Below are positions 53,542 through 61,361 of a stretch of 64,000 bases of DNA, in pieces (position 1 is the stretch's first letter; every line of letters begins with the position of its first letter). Made by a program: the position numbers and the translations under genes. This DNA comes from Dokdonella_A sp963775445 (GTDB lineage: Bacteria > Pseudomonadota > Gammaproteobacteria > Xanthomonadales > Rhodanobacteraceae). The notes beneath the pieces were generated by a model that was not told the origin of the DNA, did no database searches, and saw only the letters and a program-made list of their open reading frames with translations. The DNA lies in NCBI GenBank assembly GCA_963775445.1, contig CAVZIT010000004.1, positions 868,001 to 932,000 of the forward strand, read 5' to 3'.

Positions 53542-53727
53542 ATGTCACACAATCTTGTGGCGGCCCTGTGCCTGGTCCTGGTCATCGAAGGATTATTCCT
53601 GTTTGCCGCGCCGGGTGGGTGGAAACGCATGGCCGAACAGATGCAGCAGATCGACGAGAGCAAATTGCGTCTGTTCGGCGGAATCATGGTGGTGGTCGGG
53701 ATCGTTGCATTGAAACTGGTCTATTGA
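53542..53727 (+). CDS. DUF2065 small membrane protein
   Basis: It has 61 residues and two membrane segments (LVAALCLVLVIEGLFLFAAP and LFGGIMVVVGIVALKLVY) with the linker GGWKRMAEQMQQIDESKLR. This is the DUF2065 (YjeT-like) pattern, and its place between hflC and purA is conserved in gammaproteobacteria. Function unknown. Confidence 0.92.
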   Translation: MSHNLVAALCLVLVIEGLFLFAAPGGWKRMAEQMQQIDESKLRLFGGIMVVVGIVALKLVY

Positions 53728-53882
53728 AGGTCGCCCATTGACCTTAGATGTCTGCGGAAAGAGGAAGCGCAACTCCGGCACGAGCCATGCATTGCGCATT
53801 GTCATGCCGTGCTCAAACGGAGCAGGATGGGCACGCGCCGCCGGACCTTGCATGCCATGAACTGTGAATCAGGTTGAACATC

Positions 53883-55175
53883 ATGGGAAAGTCGGTAGTC
53901 ATCCTCGGCGCTCAGTGGGGCGACGAAGGCAAAGGCAAGATCGTCGATCTTTTGACCAAGAACATTGGCGCGGTGGTGCGTTTCCAGGGCGGCCATAATG
54001 CCGGTCATACACTGGTCATCAACGGCAAGAAAACCGTACTGCACCTGATTCCTTCGGGCATCCTGCGTGACGATGCGCTGTGCCTTATCGGCAACGGTGT
54101 CGTGCTGTCCCCGGCAGCGTTGAAGAAGGAAATCGGAGAGCTCGAGGATAGCGGTGTCGAGGTCCGATCGCGCCTGAAGATTTCCCCGGCCACTCCGCTG
54201 ATCATGCCGTATCACATCGCTCTCGATCAGGCGCGCGAAAAAGCCGCCGGCGCCGACGCGATTGGAACGACCGGTCGCGGTATCGGGCCTGCTTACGAGG
54301 ACAAGGTCGCGCGCCGCGGAGTGCGCGTTGCCGATCTGAGCTATCCGAACGAGCTCGCCGAAAAACTGCGCAACGTGCTCGACTATCACAACTTCGTGTT
54401 GACCAGATACTTCAAGGTCGACGCGATCGATTTCCGGAAGACGCTCGACGAAGCGCTTGCGTTCGGCGAATACGTCGAACCCATGAAATCCGATGTCGCC
54501 GGCATCCTGCACGAGTTGCGCAAGCAGGGAGAGCGCGTCCTGTTCGAGGGTGCGCAAGGCGCGCTGCTCGATATCGATCACGGCACCTATCCATACGTTA
54601 CTTCGAGCAATACGACGACCGGCGGCGCGCTTGCTGGGGCCGGAGTCGGGGCCGACTACATCGACTACGTGCTGGGCATCGCCAAGGCTTATGCGACGCG
54701 CGTCGGCGGTGGACCGTTTCCGACCGAACTCGATGATGCGATCGGCGAAGGCATCCGTGACCGCGGACAGGAATACGGCGCCTCGACAGGGCGTCCCCGC
54801 CGCTGTGGATGGATGGATATCGTCGCGCTCAAGCGCGCGGTGGCGATCAACGGCATTTCGGGTTTGTGCATCACCAAACTCGATGTGCTCGATGGGATGG
54901 AAAAGCTCAAGGTATGCATCGCATACCAGTACCGCGGAAAGCGCACCGAGTACGCGCCGCTCGACGCCGAGGGATGGGACGAATGCACGCCGGTGTTTCT
55001 CGAATTCCCCGGTTGGGAAGAGCGCACGCACGGCGTGACCGACTGGGAAAAACTCCCCGCCGCGGCGCGTGCGTATCTGCGCGCGCTGGAGGAGCTCGCC
55101 GGCTGCCCGCTCGCGATCGTCAGCACAGGTCCCGACCGCGATGCCAATATCGTGCTGCGCGACCCGTTTGCTTGA
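53883..55175 (+). CDS. purA: Adenylosuccinate synthetase
   Basis: This enzyme makes adenylosuccinate from IMP, Asp and GTP in AMP synthesis. It has 430 residues from ATG 53883 (MGKSVVILGAQWGDEGKGK); a TTG three codons upstream is less likely. Motifs: GDEGKGKIVDLL at 13-24, GGHNAGHTLVINGKK, TTGRGIGPAYEDKVARRGVR, LFEGAQGALLDIDHGTYPYV, TSSNTTTGG and GRPRRCGWMDIVALK. It is the usual end of the hfq-hflXKC-purA cluster. Confidence 0.98.
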   Translation: MGKSVVILGAQWGDEGKGKIVDLLTKNIGAVVRFQGGHNAGHTLVINGKKTVLHLIPSGILRDDALCLIGNGVVLSPAALKKEIGELEDSGVEVRSRLKISPATPLIMPYHIALDQAREKAAGADAIGTTGRGIGPAYEDKVARRGVRVADLSYPNELAEKLRNVLDYHNFVLTRYFKVDAIDFRKTLDEALAFGEYVEPMKSDVAGILHELRKQGERVLFEGAQGALLDIDHGTYPYVTSSNTTTGGALAGAGVGADYIDYVLGIAKAYATRVGGGPFPTELDDAIGEGIRDRGQEYGASTGRPRRCGWMDIVALKRAVAINGISGLCITKLDVLDGMEKLKVCIAYQYRGKRTEYAPLDAEGWDECTPVFLEFPGWEERTHGVTDWEKLPAAARAYLRALEELAGCPLAIVSTGPDRDANIVLRDPFA

Positions 55176-55237
55176 GAGTAGAAGGCGCTCCGGTCATTCT
55201 TCCGGTCATCTGCTTCATCTGAACTTTCCCGGCGCAA

Positions 55238-55273
55238 ATACACCGACGTGTATGCGAGCAACAAGTGCTCGCA
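55238..55273. other. Two adjacent hairpins between convergent purA and mtgA
   Basis: ATACAC/GTGTAT (55238-55243 with 55248-55253) is followed at once by TGCGAGCA/TGCTCGCA (55253-55260 with 55266-55273), with loops of 4 and 5 bases. No T-run follows on either strand, so these are not standard intrinsic terminators, but they lie where the two transcripts meet. Confidence 0.4.
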
Positions 55274-55339
55274 CGGGACGTCACGGGTGGCTTGGCCGGG
55301 TCAGCTTTCGGGACTTCAAAGGAGGAGAGCAGGAGAACG

Positions 55340-56086
55340 CTAGGGGACGTAGCTGACGCCACCGAGCTGGTTGGCCTGGCGTTCGATCCAGAGAGTTCGA
55401 CGCAGCACGTACGCCGACGGCCGATCGACGCGTAGCACGCGAGGGTTCGGCAGAACCGCGGCCATCAATGCCGCCTGATGCGCATCGATGCGCTGTGCGG
55501 GTTCGTGAAAATAGCGCTCGCTCGCGGCCTGCGCGCCGTAAATTCCCTCGCCGAACTCGGCGATGTTGCAATAAACTTCGACAATTCGCCGCTTTGGCCA
55601 CAGGGTTTCAAGCAATACCGTGAACCATGCCTCGATGCCCTTGCGCGCGAAGCTGCGGCCATTCCAGAGAAAAAGGTTCTTGGCCACCTGCTGGCTTATC
55701 GTGCTCGCCCCACGCAGGCGTTCGCCGGCATCGGCGTCGGAAATCGCATCATGGATAGCGTCGACATCGAAGCCATGATGGAAAGGAAATTTCTGGTCTT
55801 CGGAGGCGATCACCGCGAGCGGCAACTGTTTGGACATCTGCTTCCAGCCGACCCATCGATATTGCAGATGGAAATTCCGTTCGCCGTGCAATTCGGCCGC
55901 GAGCCACGCCTCGATCATGACGGCCGATGTCACGGGTGGAACGAAGCGCAACACTCCAACCGCGGCGATGCTCAGGAGCACGAAAGCACCGAACAGCCAG
56001 AGGAACCAGCGCAGAAGCCGCCGTCCCCATGGGCGATGCCGTGGCGCCGCGCGTTTGTCGCGGGTGTGTTTGAGAATCACGGCCAA
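55340..56086 (-). CDS. mtgA: Monofunctional peptidoglycan glycosyltransferase
   Basis: It polymerises lipid II glycan chains in the periplasm. It has 248 residues. An N-terminal membrane anchor (RWFLWLFGAFVLLSIAAVGV) precedes the GT51 domain: catalytic Glu in VIASEDQKFPFHHGFD near 96, GASTISQQVAKNLFLWNGRS, and KRRIVEVYCNIAEFGEGIYG. It starts at TTG 56086 or GTG 56080. It lies 33 bases behind the GGDEF-EAL gene on the same strand and is convergent with purA. Confidence 0.95.
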   Translation of the reverse strand: MAVILKHTRDKRAAPRHRPWGRRLLRWFLWLFGAFVLLSIAAVGVLRFVPPVTSAVMIEAWLAAELHGERNFHLQYRWVGWKQMSKQLPLAVIASEDQKFPFHHGFDVDAIHDAISDADAGERLRGASTISQQVAKNLFLWNGRSFARKGIEAWFTVLLETLWPKRRIVEVYCNIAEFGEGIYGAQAASERYFHEPAQRIDAHQAALMAAVLPNPRVLRVDRPSAYVLRRTLWIERQANQLGGVSYVP

Positions 56087-56119
56087 GCCACGGAACGGAA
56101 GCGCCTGAACGCCTCTTGC

Positions 56120-58759
56120 TCAGGCCACATCGGCAGCGCGGCGGGCGATCCAGTGTCCTGCCGGCGATGGGTGGCCAAAAAGGAATCCCTGCCCGTAGCG
56201 ACAGCCAAAGCGCAGCAGTTGTGCACGCTGCGCCTCGGTCTCGATGCCCTCTGCAATGGTCTGCATTCCAAGCGCGCCGGCCAAAGCGAGTATGGCGCGC
56301 ACGACTGCCCCACTGCTGGTGTTGCCGGGCAGCGCGAGGCCGGCGATGAAGGATCCGTCGATCTTGAGCGCCTGCAGCGGGAATTGGTGCAGGTAGCTCA
56401 GTGACGAATACCCGGTCCCGAAATCGTCCAGCGCGACCGTTATGCCTGCGTTGCGCAACTGCTCGAAGATCGCCTTGATTTGTGCGGCATCGTCGAGGAG
56501 CACGTGCTCGGTCACCTCGATGCGAAGACGGGTCGGTTCGATGTGTCGAGTCGCGAGCAGATCGAGCAGACGCTTGGCAAGGCTGGCCGAGTGGAAATGC
56601 CTGCCGGAAAGATTGATGCTCACGAATTCGCCATCGCGCGTCAACTCGGTCATCGCGTCCGCGACGTTTTCGAAAACGCGCCAGTCGATCTGGTCGCCCA
56701 GACCGCCTTCCTCGGCGACCGCAAGAAATTGATCCGGTTCGAGCAGGCCACGGTGCGGGTGGCGCCAGCGCACCAGGGCTTCATAGCCGACGGTGCGGTT
56801 GCCATCGAGTTCGACCAGGGGCTGGAAATACGGCTCGAACTCATCGCGATCGATCGCGCGCCGCAGGTCGCCTTCGAGTTCGAGCAAATCCACGGCCCGG
56901 TCGCGCAGCCGTCCGTCGAATATCGCGTAGCGCCTGCGGCCATCTGCCTTGGCGCGATACATGGCGGCATCGGCATCGCGCAACAGATCGCCTGCCTCCT
57001 GGTAACGTTCCGACACCAGCGCGATGCCGATGCTGGCGGACGTGAAAATCTCCTTGCCGTCCAGTCGCACCGGCATGTTCAGCGCCGCGATCAACCTGCT
57101 GGCGCATGCGGTTGCATCGGTGGCCTGACCTATGTCGGTCAGCAGCACGGCAAACTCGTCGCCTCCGAGGCGCGCGATCACGTCGCGCGGTTTCAAGCAG
57201 CCCGCAAGACGGCGTCCGACGACTTTCAAGAGTTCATCACCGACCAGATGACCGATGCTGTCGTTTACGATCTTGAATCGATCCAGGTCCAGAAACAGCA
57301 CGGCGAAAAGCCTTCCCGCATCCTGCCGGAAATGCGACAACGCATCCGTCAGGCGTTCGAGCAGCAACGCGCGATTGGGCAGGCCGGTCAACGCGTCGTG
57401 CAAGGTCTCGTGGGTGAGTTGTTGTTCGATGAATTCGCGACGGCTGATTTCGGCACGTAACTCTTCGTTGGCCCGCGCCAGTTCGGCCGTGCGCTCGCCC
57501 ACGCGTTGTTCCAGTTCGGCGTACGCCTGCTTCAGCGTCTCGGCGTTGCGCTTTCGTTCCAGCGCGTTGGCGATGTGGTACGAGACAAATGTCAGCAGCG
57601 CCTGATCGCGCAGAGTGTAGCGATGTTCCTCCGAGTAGCTTTGCACCGCCAGAACTCCGACAGCACGTTGATCGAAGGTCAACGGAATGCCGAGCCAGCA
57701 GGTCGAGCGGGTGCCGTGTGAAAAAACCTCCTGCTCCACTTCCAGCTTCTGGATCACGGCACGATCGGCCAGCAGGGCTTCACCCTTGCGCAGCACGTAT
57801 TCGGTGAGGCCGTTGCCTACCCTGCGCGGGGCGCGGTACTGATCGAATTCATCCTCTGAATACGGAAATGTCAATTCAGATCCATCATTCGACAACAGCG
57901 CAATATAGAAATTTTGCGCATACAACAGGCTGCCGATGACGCGGTGCAGGGCTCCGTAGAACTCCAGGATGCCGCCGCTGGCATTGGCCAACTCCGCGAT
58001 ACGAAACAACGCGGCCTGCAGACGCTCCCCGCGCTGGCGTTCATGCACTTGTTGCTGCAAGTCGGCGTTGGCCGCGCTGAGTGCGTCGGTTCGCTCGGCG
58101 ATGCGCCGTTCCAGCAGCGTACGCGCTTGCCTGCGCTCGAGTGCGGTGTGGATGTGCTGGGCGACATAGGTCAGCAATGTGCGGTCGTCTTCCGAGAAGC
58201 GCGCGGCCTCGTTGTAACTTTGCACCACGATGCCGCCGACCACTTCAGATCCGCTGACCAGCGGGACGCCGAGCCAGTCGACGCACTCAGGCCCGAAACG
58301 CTTGAGCTGATGGCCGACTCGGCGCTCGATTTCCTGGGGTGGCCCCATCAGGGGCTCGCCCCCGCGCAGCACATGCCAGATCAGGCTGTCGTGCAGATCA
58401 TCCAGCGGGATCTCGCCCTCGGGATCGGGGATGTAGGGGTCCGCCACGTCGACGAAATAGATGAATCGCACCGTGCCGGCACGCGGATCGTGCAACACGA
58501 TGAACAGGTTTTCGGCGTACATCAGCCCGGCGACGGTCGCATGCAGCGACCGCAGCACGTCCGACATCTCCTGATCCCCCGCAGCCTGCGCCGCGATCGA
58601 ATAGAGCGCGCGTTGCAGGCGCTCGGCCTGTTGCAGCCGCGCCACCGACTGACGCAGGGAATTGACCTCGTGGATCAATGTTTCTGAGGAAGCTGCCGAC
58701 GCTGCCGACGCGCGCGCCTCGGATAATTTGGTCAAGGTCTCGACCGGGCGTGCCGGCAT
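56120..58759 (-). CDS. GAF-GAF-GGDEF-EAL cyclic-di-GMP protein
   Basis: It has 879 residues. Two GAF-like sensor domains (about 45-200 and 245-395; each has a CVDWLGVPL / CWLGIPLTF type strand) are linked by coiled coils (RRQARTLLERRIAERTDALS; RKRNAETLKQAYAELEQRVG). Then comes a GGDEF domain with intact RLGGDEFAVLL near 530, and an EAL domain with YEALVRWRHP near 657, NLSGRHF, EVTEHVL, DDFGTGYSSLSYL, KIDGSF and AEGIET. Both output domains look catalytically complete. The inhibitory RxxD site before GGDEF reads KPRD and is degenerate. No membrane segment or signal, so cytoplasmic. It probably makes or breaks c-di-GMP in response to a small ligand. Confidence 0.94.
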   Translation of the reverse strand: MPARPVETLTKLSEARASAASAASSETLIHEVNSLRQSVARLQQAERLQRALYSIAAQAAGDQEMSDVLRSLHATVAGLMYAENLFIVLHDPRAGTVRFIYFVDVADPYIPDPEGEIPLDDLHDSLIWHVLRGGEPLMGPPQEIERRVGHQLKRFGPECVDWLGVPLVSGSEVVGGIVVQSYNEAARFSEDDRTLLTYVAQHIHTALERRQARTLLERRIAERTDALSAANADLQQQVHERQRGERLQAALFRIAELANASGGILEFYGALHRVIGSLLYAQNFYIALLSNDGSELTFPYSEDEFDQYRAPRRVGNGLTEYVLRKGEALLADRAVIQKLEVEQEVFSHGTRSTCWLGIPLTFDQRAVGVLAVQSYSEEHRYTLRDQALLTFVSYHIANALERKRNAETLKQAYAELEQRVGERTAELARANEELRAEISRREFIEQQLTHETLHDALTGLPNRALLLERLTDALSHFRQDAGRLFAVLFLDLDRFKIVNDSIGHLVGDELLKVVGRRLAGCLKPRDVIARLGGDEFAVLLTDIGQATDATACASRLIAALNMPVRLDGKEIFTSASIGIALVSERYQEAGDLLRDADAAMYRAKADGRRRYAIFDGRLRDRAVDLLELEGDLRRAIDRDEFEPYFQPLVELDGNRTVGYEALVRWRHPHRGLLEPDQFLAVAEEGGLGDQIDWRVFENVADAMTELTRDGEFVSINLSGRHFHSASLAKRLLDLLATRHIEPTRLRIEVTEHVLLDDAAQIKAIFEQLRNAGITVALDDFGTGYSSLSYLHQFPLQALKIDGSFIAGLALPGNTSSGAVVRAILALAGALGMQTIAEGIETEAQRAQLLRFGCRYGQGFLFGHPSPAGHWIARRAADVA

Positions 58760-59022
58760 GCCGATTCCGGAGGTCAGTCAAACATTAATGCGCCAGTGTA
58801 CGCTATTGACCGCGTCGCTTCGCCGTGGCGAAATCGTGCATCAATCACGGCACTCGACACCCCTCTAACCGGCGCGTTCAGTTTGTTGAATCCCTCAGGG
58901 CAGGCCTGTTAGATTTCCGTAAATCGCGCTAGACTTGCATTTGGAAGGTGTCCAAGGTTTGCGCCGGAACTCCCCGTGGCGCGCAAGGTCTCTGGATCAT
59001 CATCGTTTTTTGCGGGAAGGCC

Positions 59023-60057
59023 ATGTTGCTGCGAGTTGCCAGCGCCGTGTGTTTGTTGTCGTTCCTCCTTGGGGGAACGGCGCCAGCGCTTGCATCGCCG
59101 CCGGCGGGGATTGCCTCTGGCGCTGGTGCATTCTCGCTTGACGGATTGTTGCTTAAGGATGATTCAAATTCGCAGCCTCTCATGGCGCAAGGGGAACCCG
59201 TCATTCCGTTGTGGACCAGTCCCGATGGACGCCTGCTCGCGATAGTGGCGCTCTCCGAACCCGGGGGCGCGCCCACGCTGCCTCTGGCCCCCAATTTTGA
59301 TGCGGTGGCGGATTGGCAGGCACTCGGCGCGTCCGGTACCACTTTTGGTGGTTTGCGCTTGAATCTCGGCAATGGATTCCATGCCGATACGCTGTTGGGC
59401 AACGCGCTCTCCAAACCGGTGATTTGCGCCAACGCAAGCTGCGCGGATGACAATAGCGCCGTGTCGTTCACCGACCAGCTCTTGACCGGCTCTCTCGGCC
59501 TTGGCTGGACGTCCCCCGATGGCTCGCTGGATTTGTCCTACGGCCTGGCGTGGCTGCAATCCGGCGGTGACAATGAGCGCTCGTTGCCGCTGACGAGCGC
59601 ATCTGCTGTTGGCCTTCCCGTTCTGGCGTTGCCTGGCCTGTCGCCCTATCAGCTTGAATCGAGCAAGGTGCTCGTTGCGCATGGAAGCTGGCGGATCGGC
59701 GGTCCGACGCTGGATTTCGGAGCAAGTTACGGCCAGGGCCGTTTCCTGTCGTTCGGACAGGACACGCTGGCGCTACCGGGTATCGACCTCAATCAAACCT
59801 CGCTGAGTTTCGGCGTGGGTGCCGGTTCGATACGCGGGGTCGTTGTCGGCCACCTGTTGAGCAGCGACGGAGCTGTGCTCTCCGGCAAGCACTGGACCAC
59901 GCTCGATCTGGGTGTTTCCTGGCGCACCCCTTGGGCCGGGGAGCTCAGCGTCGGTGCGCAGAATCTGTGGGCATCTCCCGCGGTGCCGAATGCCGCGCGC
60001 GATGCAGATCCGGCCCAGACGCGCATGCCGTACATCCAGTACCGGCAGGATCTTTAG
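59023..60057 (+). CDS. Outer-membrane beta-barrel-like protein of unknown function
   Basis: It has 344 residues from ATG 59023 (MLLRVASAVCLLSFLLGG), with GGGAAGG upstream and a signal peptide cut near ALAS. The upstream in-frame codon at 58948 would bury the signal. The mature part alternates polar and hydrophobic residues in strand-sized blocks with many Gly, Ser and Asp: LTGSLGLGWTSPDGSLDLSY, LDFGASYGQGRFLSFGQD, GVGAGSIRGVVVGHLLSS, TTLDLGVSWRTPWAGELSVG. One Cys pair (ICANASCADD). It ends IQYRQDL, not the usual aromatic barrel end. It lies upstream of pgeF on the same strand. No family recognised. Confidence 0.7.
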   Translation: MLLRVASAVCLLSFLLGGTAPALASPPAGIASGAGAFSLDGLLLKDDSNSQPLMAQGEPVIPLWTSPDGRLLAIVALSEPGGAPTLPLAPNFDAVADWQALGASGTTFGGLRLNLGNGFHADTLLGNALSKPVICANASCADDNSAVSFTDQLLTGSLGLGWTSPDGSLDLSYGLAWLQSGGDNERSLPLTSASAVGLPVLALPGLSPYQLESSKVLVAHGSWRIGGPTLDFGASYGQGRFLSFGQDTLALPGIDLNQTSLSFGVGAGSIRGVVVGHLLSSDGAVLSGKHWTTLDLGVSWRTPWAGELSVGAQNLWASPAVPNAARDADPAQTRMPYIQYRQDL

Positions 60058-60351
60058 TCCTTATTGGATCACGGCGACGCGTCGGCGCGCAGGCTGCGCC
60101 GCCGAACACAGACCTCGTTGCAGTTTCCGCAGATGTTGATTTCCGACACGGGTCCGTTGCGCAGGTTGCTTTTTTTTCGGGGCGCCGCCTCGGCCCGTTG
60201 GAAACTCGAGCTAGTGATTCTCACGCGGCGGTTCCTTCGCCCAGCGGAGTGGGAGATTTTCCCGCTCTGATCGATTGCGGATGATGACAATCCAGCCTGA
60301 CCATCGCCTTGGGATTGCTCGACTACCTGCGATGCGAGACCGGGTCTGAGC

Positions 60352-61158
60352 ATGGACAGCGGCTGCTGGATCGTCCCCGATTGGCCCATTCCCGCAAATA
60401 TCCGTGCGGCCGTCACGACGCGCCTGTTCCCCGGTAATTCGACGCCCCCATTTGACGCGTTCAATCTCGGGGCGAATACAGGTGAAAATGTGGGCATCGT
60501 GCGCGCCAACCGCATGGTGCTGGAGCGCGCTCTCGCATTGCCTGCAGCACCTCGCTGGTTGAGCCAGACGCACGGCACGGGTGTTGCTAGCTTTGACGCC
60601 GTCGTCGCCACAGAGGTGCCCGAAGCCGACGCCGCAATTGCGCGCGACAGCGGCATCGTTCTTGCGGTACTCACAGCTGATTGCCTGCCTTTGTTGTTGT
60701 GCGCGGACGATGCCAGCGAGATCGCCGTAGTACACGCCGGATGGCGCGGTCTCTCTGCGGGTGTGATCGAAGCGACGCTCGACAAGCTGACGTCGCCGCG
60801 CTCGCATGTACTGGCATGGCTTGGCCCGGCAATCGGGCGCGCGTCGTACGAAGTCGGAGACGAGGTGCGATCGATGTTCGTGCGCACTGACGAAGGCACC
60901 GACTCTGCCTCTCAACCACGCAAGTCTGGGCCCGCTACGCGAGGAACCAAGATGAATCCTGCAGCGGCCTTCGACGCTACGCGACCTGGTCACTGGCACT
61001 GCGACCTGGAATTGCTCGCACGACAACGCCTCAGGGCGCAAGGCGTGACGCGCATTTACGGCGGGGGATTCGACACCGCGAGCGACGAGCGCCTGTATTC
61101 GTATCGCCGCGATGGCCGCACTGGCCGCTTCGCGAGCCTGATCTGGCGCACGCGATAG
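60352..61158 (+). CDS. pgeF: Peptidoglycan editing factor PgeF (YfiH, laccase-domain)
   Basis: Members remove misincorporated serine from the peptidoglycan precursor UDP-MurNAc-L-Ser in E. coli; they also belong to the multicopper-like polyphenol oxidase fold. It has 268 residues. Metal residues: His74 in SQTHGTGV, Cys111 in LTADCLPLLL, His128 in VVHAGWRGLSAGVIE. LAWLGPAIGRASYEVGDEVR and the end ERLYSYRRDGRTGRFASLIW are conserved. An insert (about residues 180-208, SASQPRKSGPATRGTKMNP) is longer than in E. coli. The 294 bp upstream holds no other gene. Confidence 0.95.
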   Translation: MDSGCWIVPDWPIPANIRAAVTTRLFPGNSTPPFDAFNLGANTGENVGIVRANRMVLERALALPAAPRWLSQTHGTGVASFDAVVATEVPEADAAIARDSGIVLAVLTADCLPLLLCADDASEIAVVHAGWRGLSAGVIEATLDKLTSPRSHVLAWLGPAIGRASYEVGDEVRSMFVRTDEGTDSASQPRKSGPATRGTKMNPAAAFDATRPGHWHCDLELLARQRLRAQGVTRIYGGGFDTASDERLYSYRRDGRTGRFASLIWRTR

Positions 61159-61361
61159 TATTGCGGTGCGCAACCGGAACGTTACTTTGCGAATCCGGCA
61201 TGACGTCGGCACCGCGATGATTCAATTCTGATCGACGTGTCCAAACCTGCTGGAGCGACACCGAACCCGGATTGAGATGTCGCCACGGGCGTGACGCCGT
61301 GGTACAGCGCCTGCGATCAAATTTTCGACAATGGCTTCGAATTGTAGTCGCGGATGCGCCG

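Noticed and set aside
58870..58960. A promoter-like TTGAAT-17-TTAGAT before the barrel-protein gene
   Set aside because: Both hexamers are weak and the spacing match could be chance.
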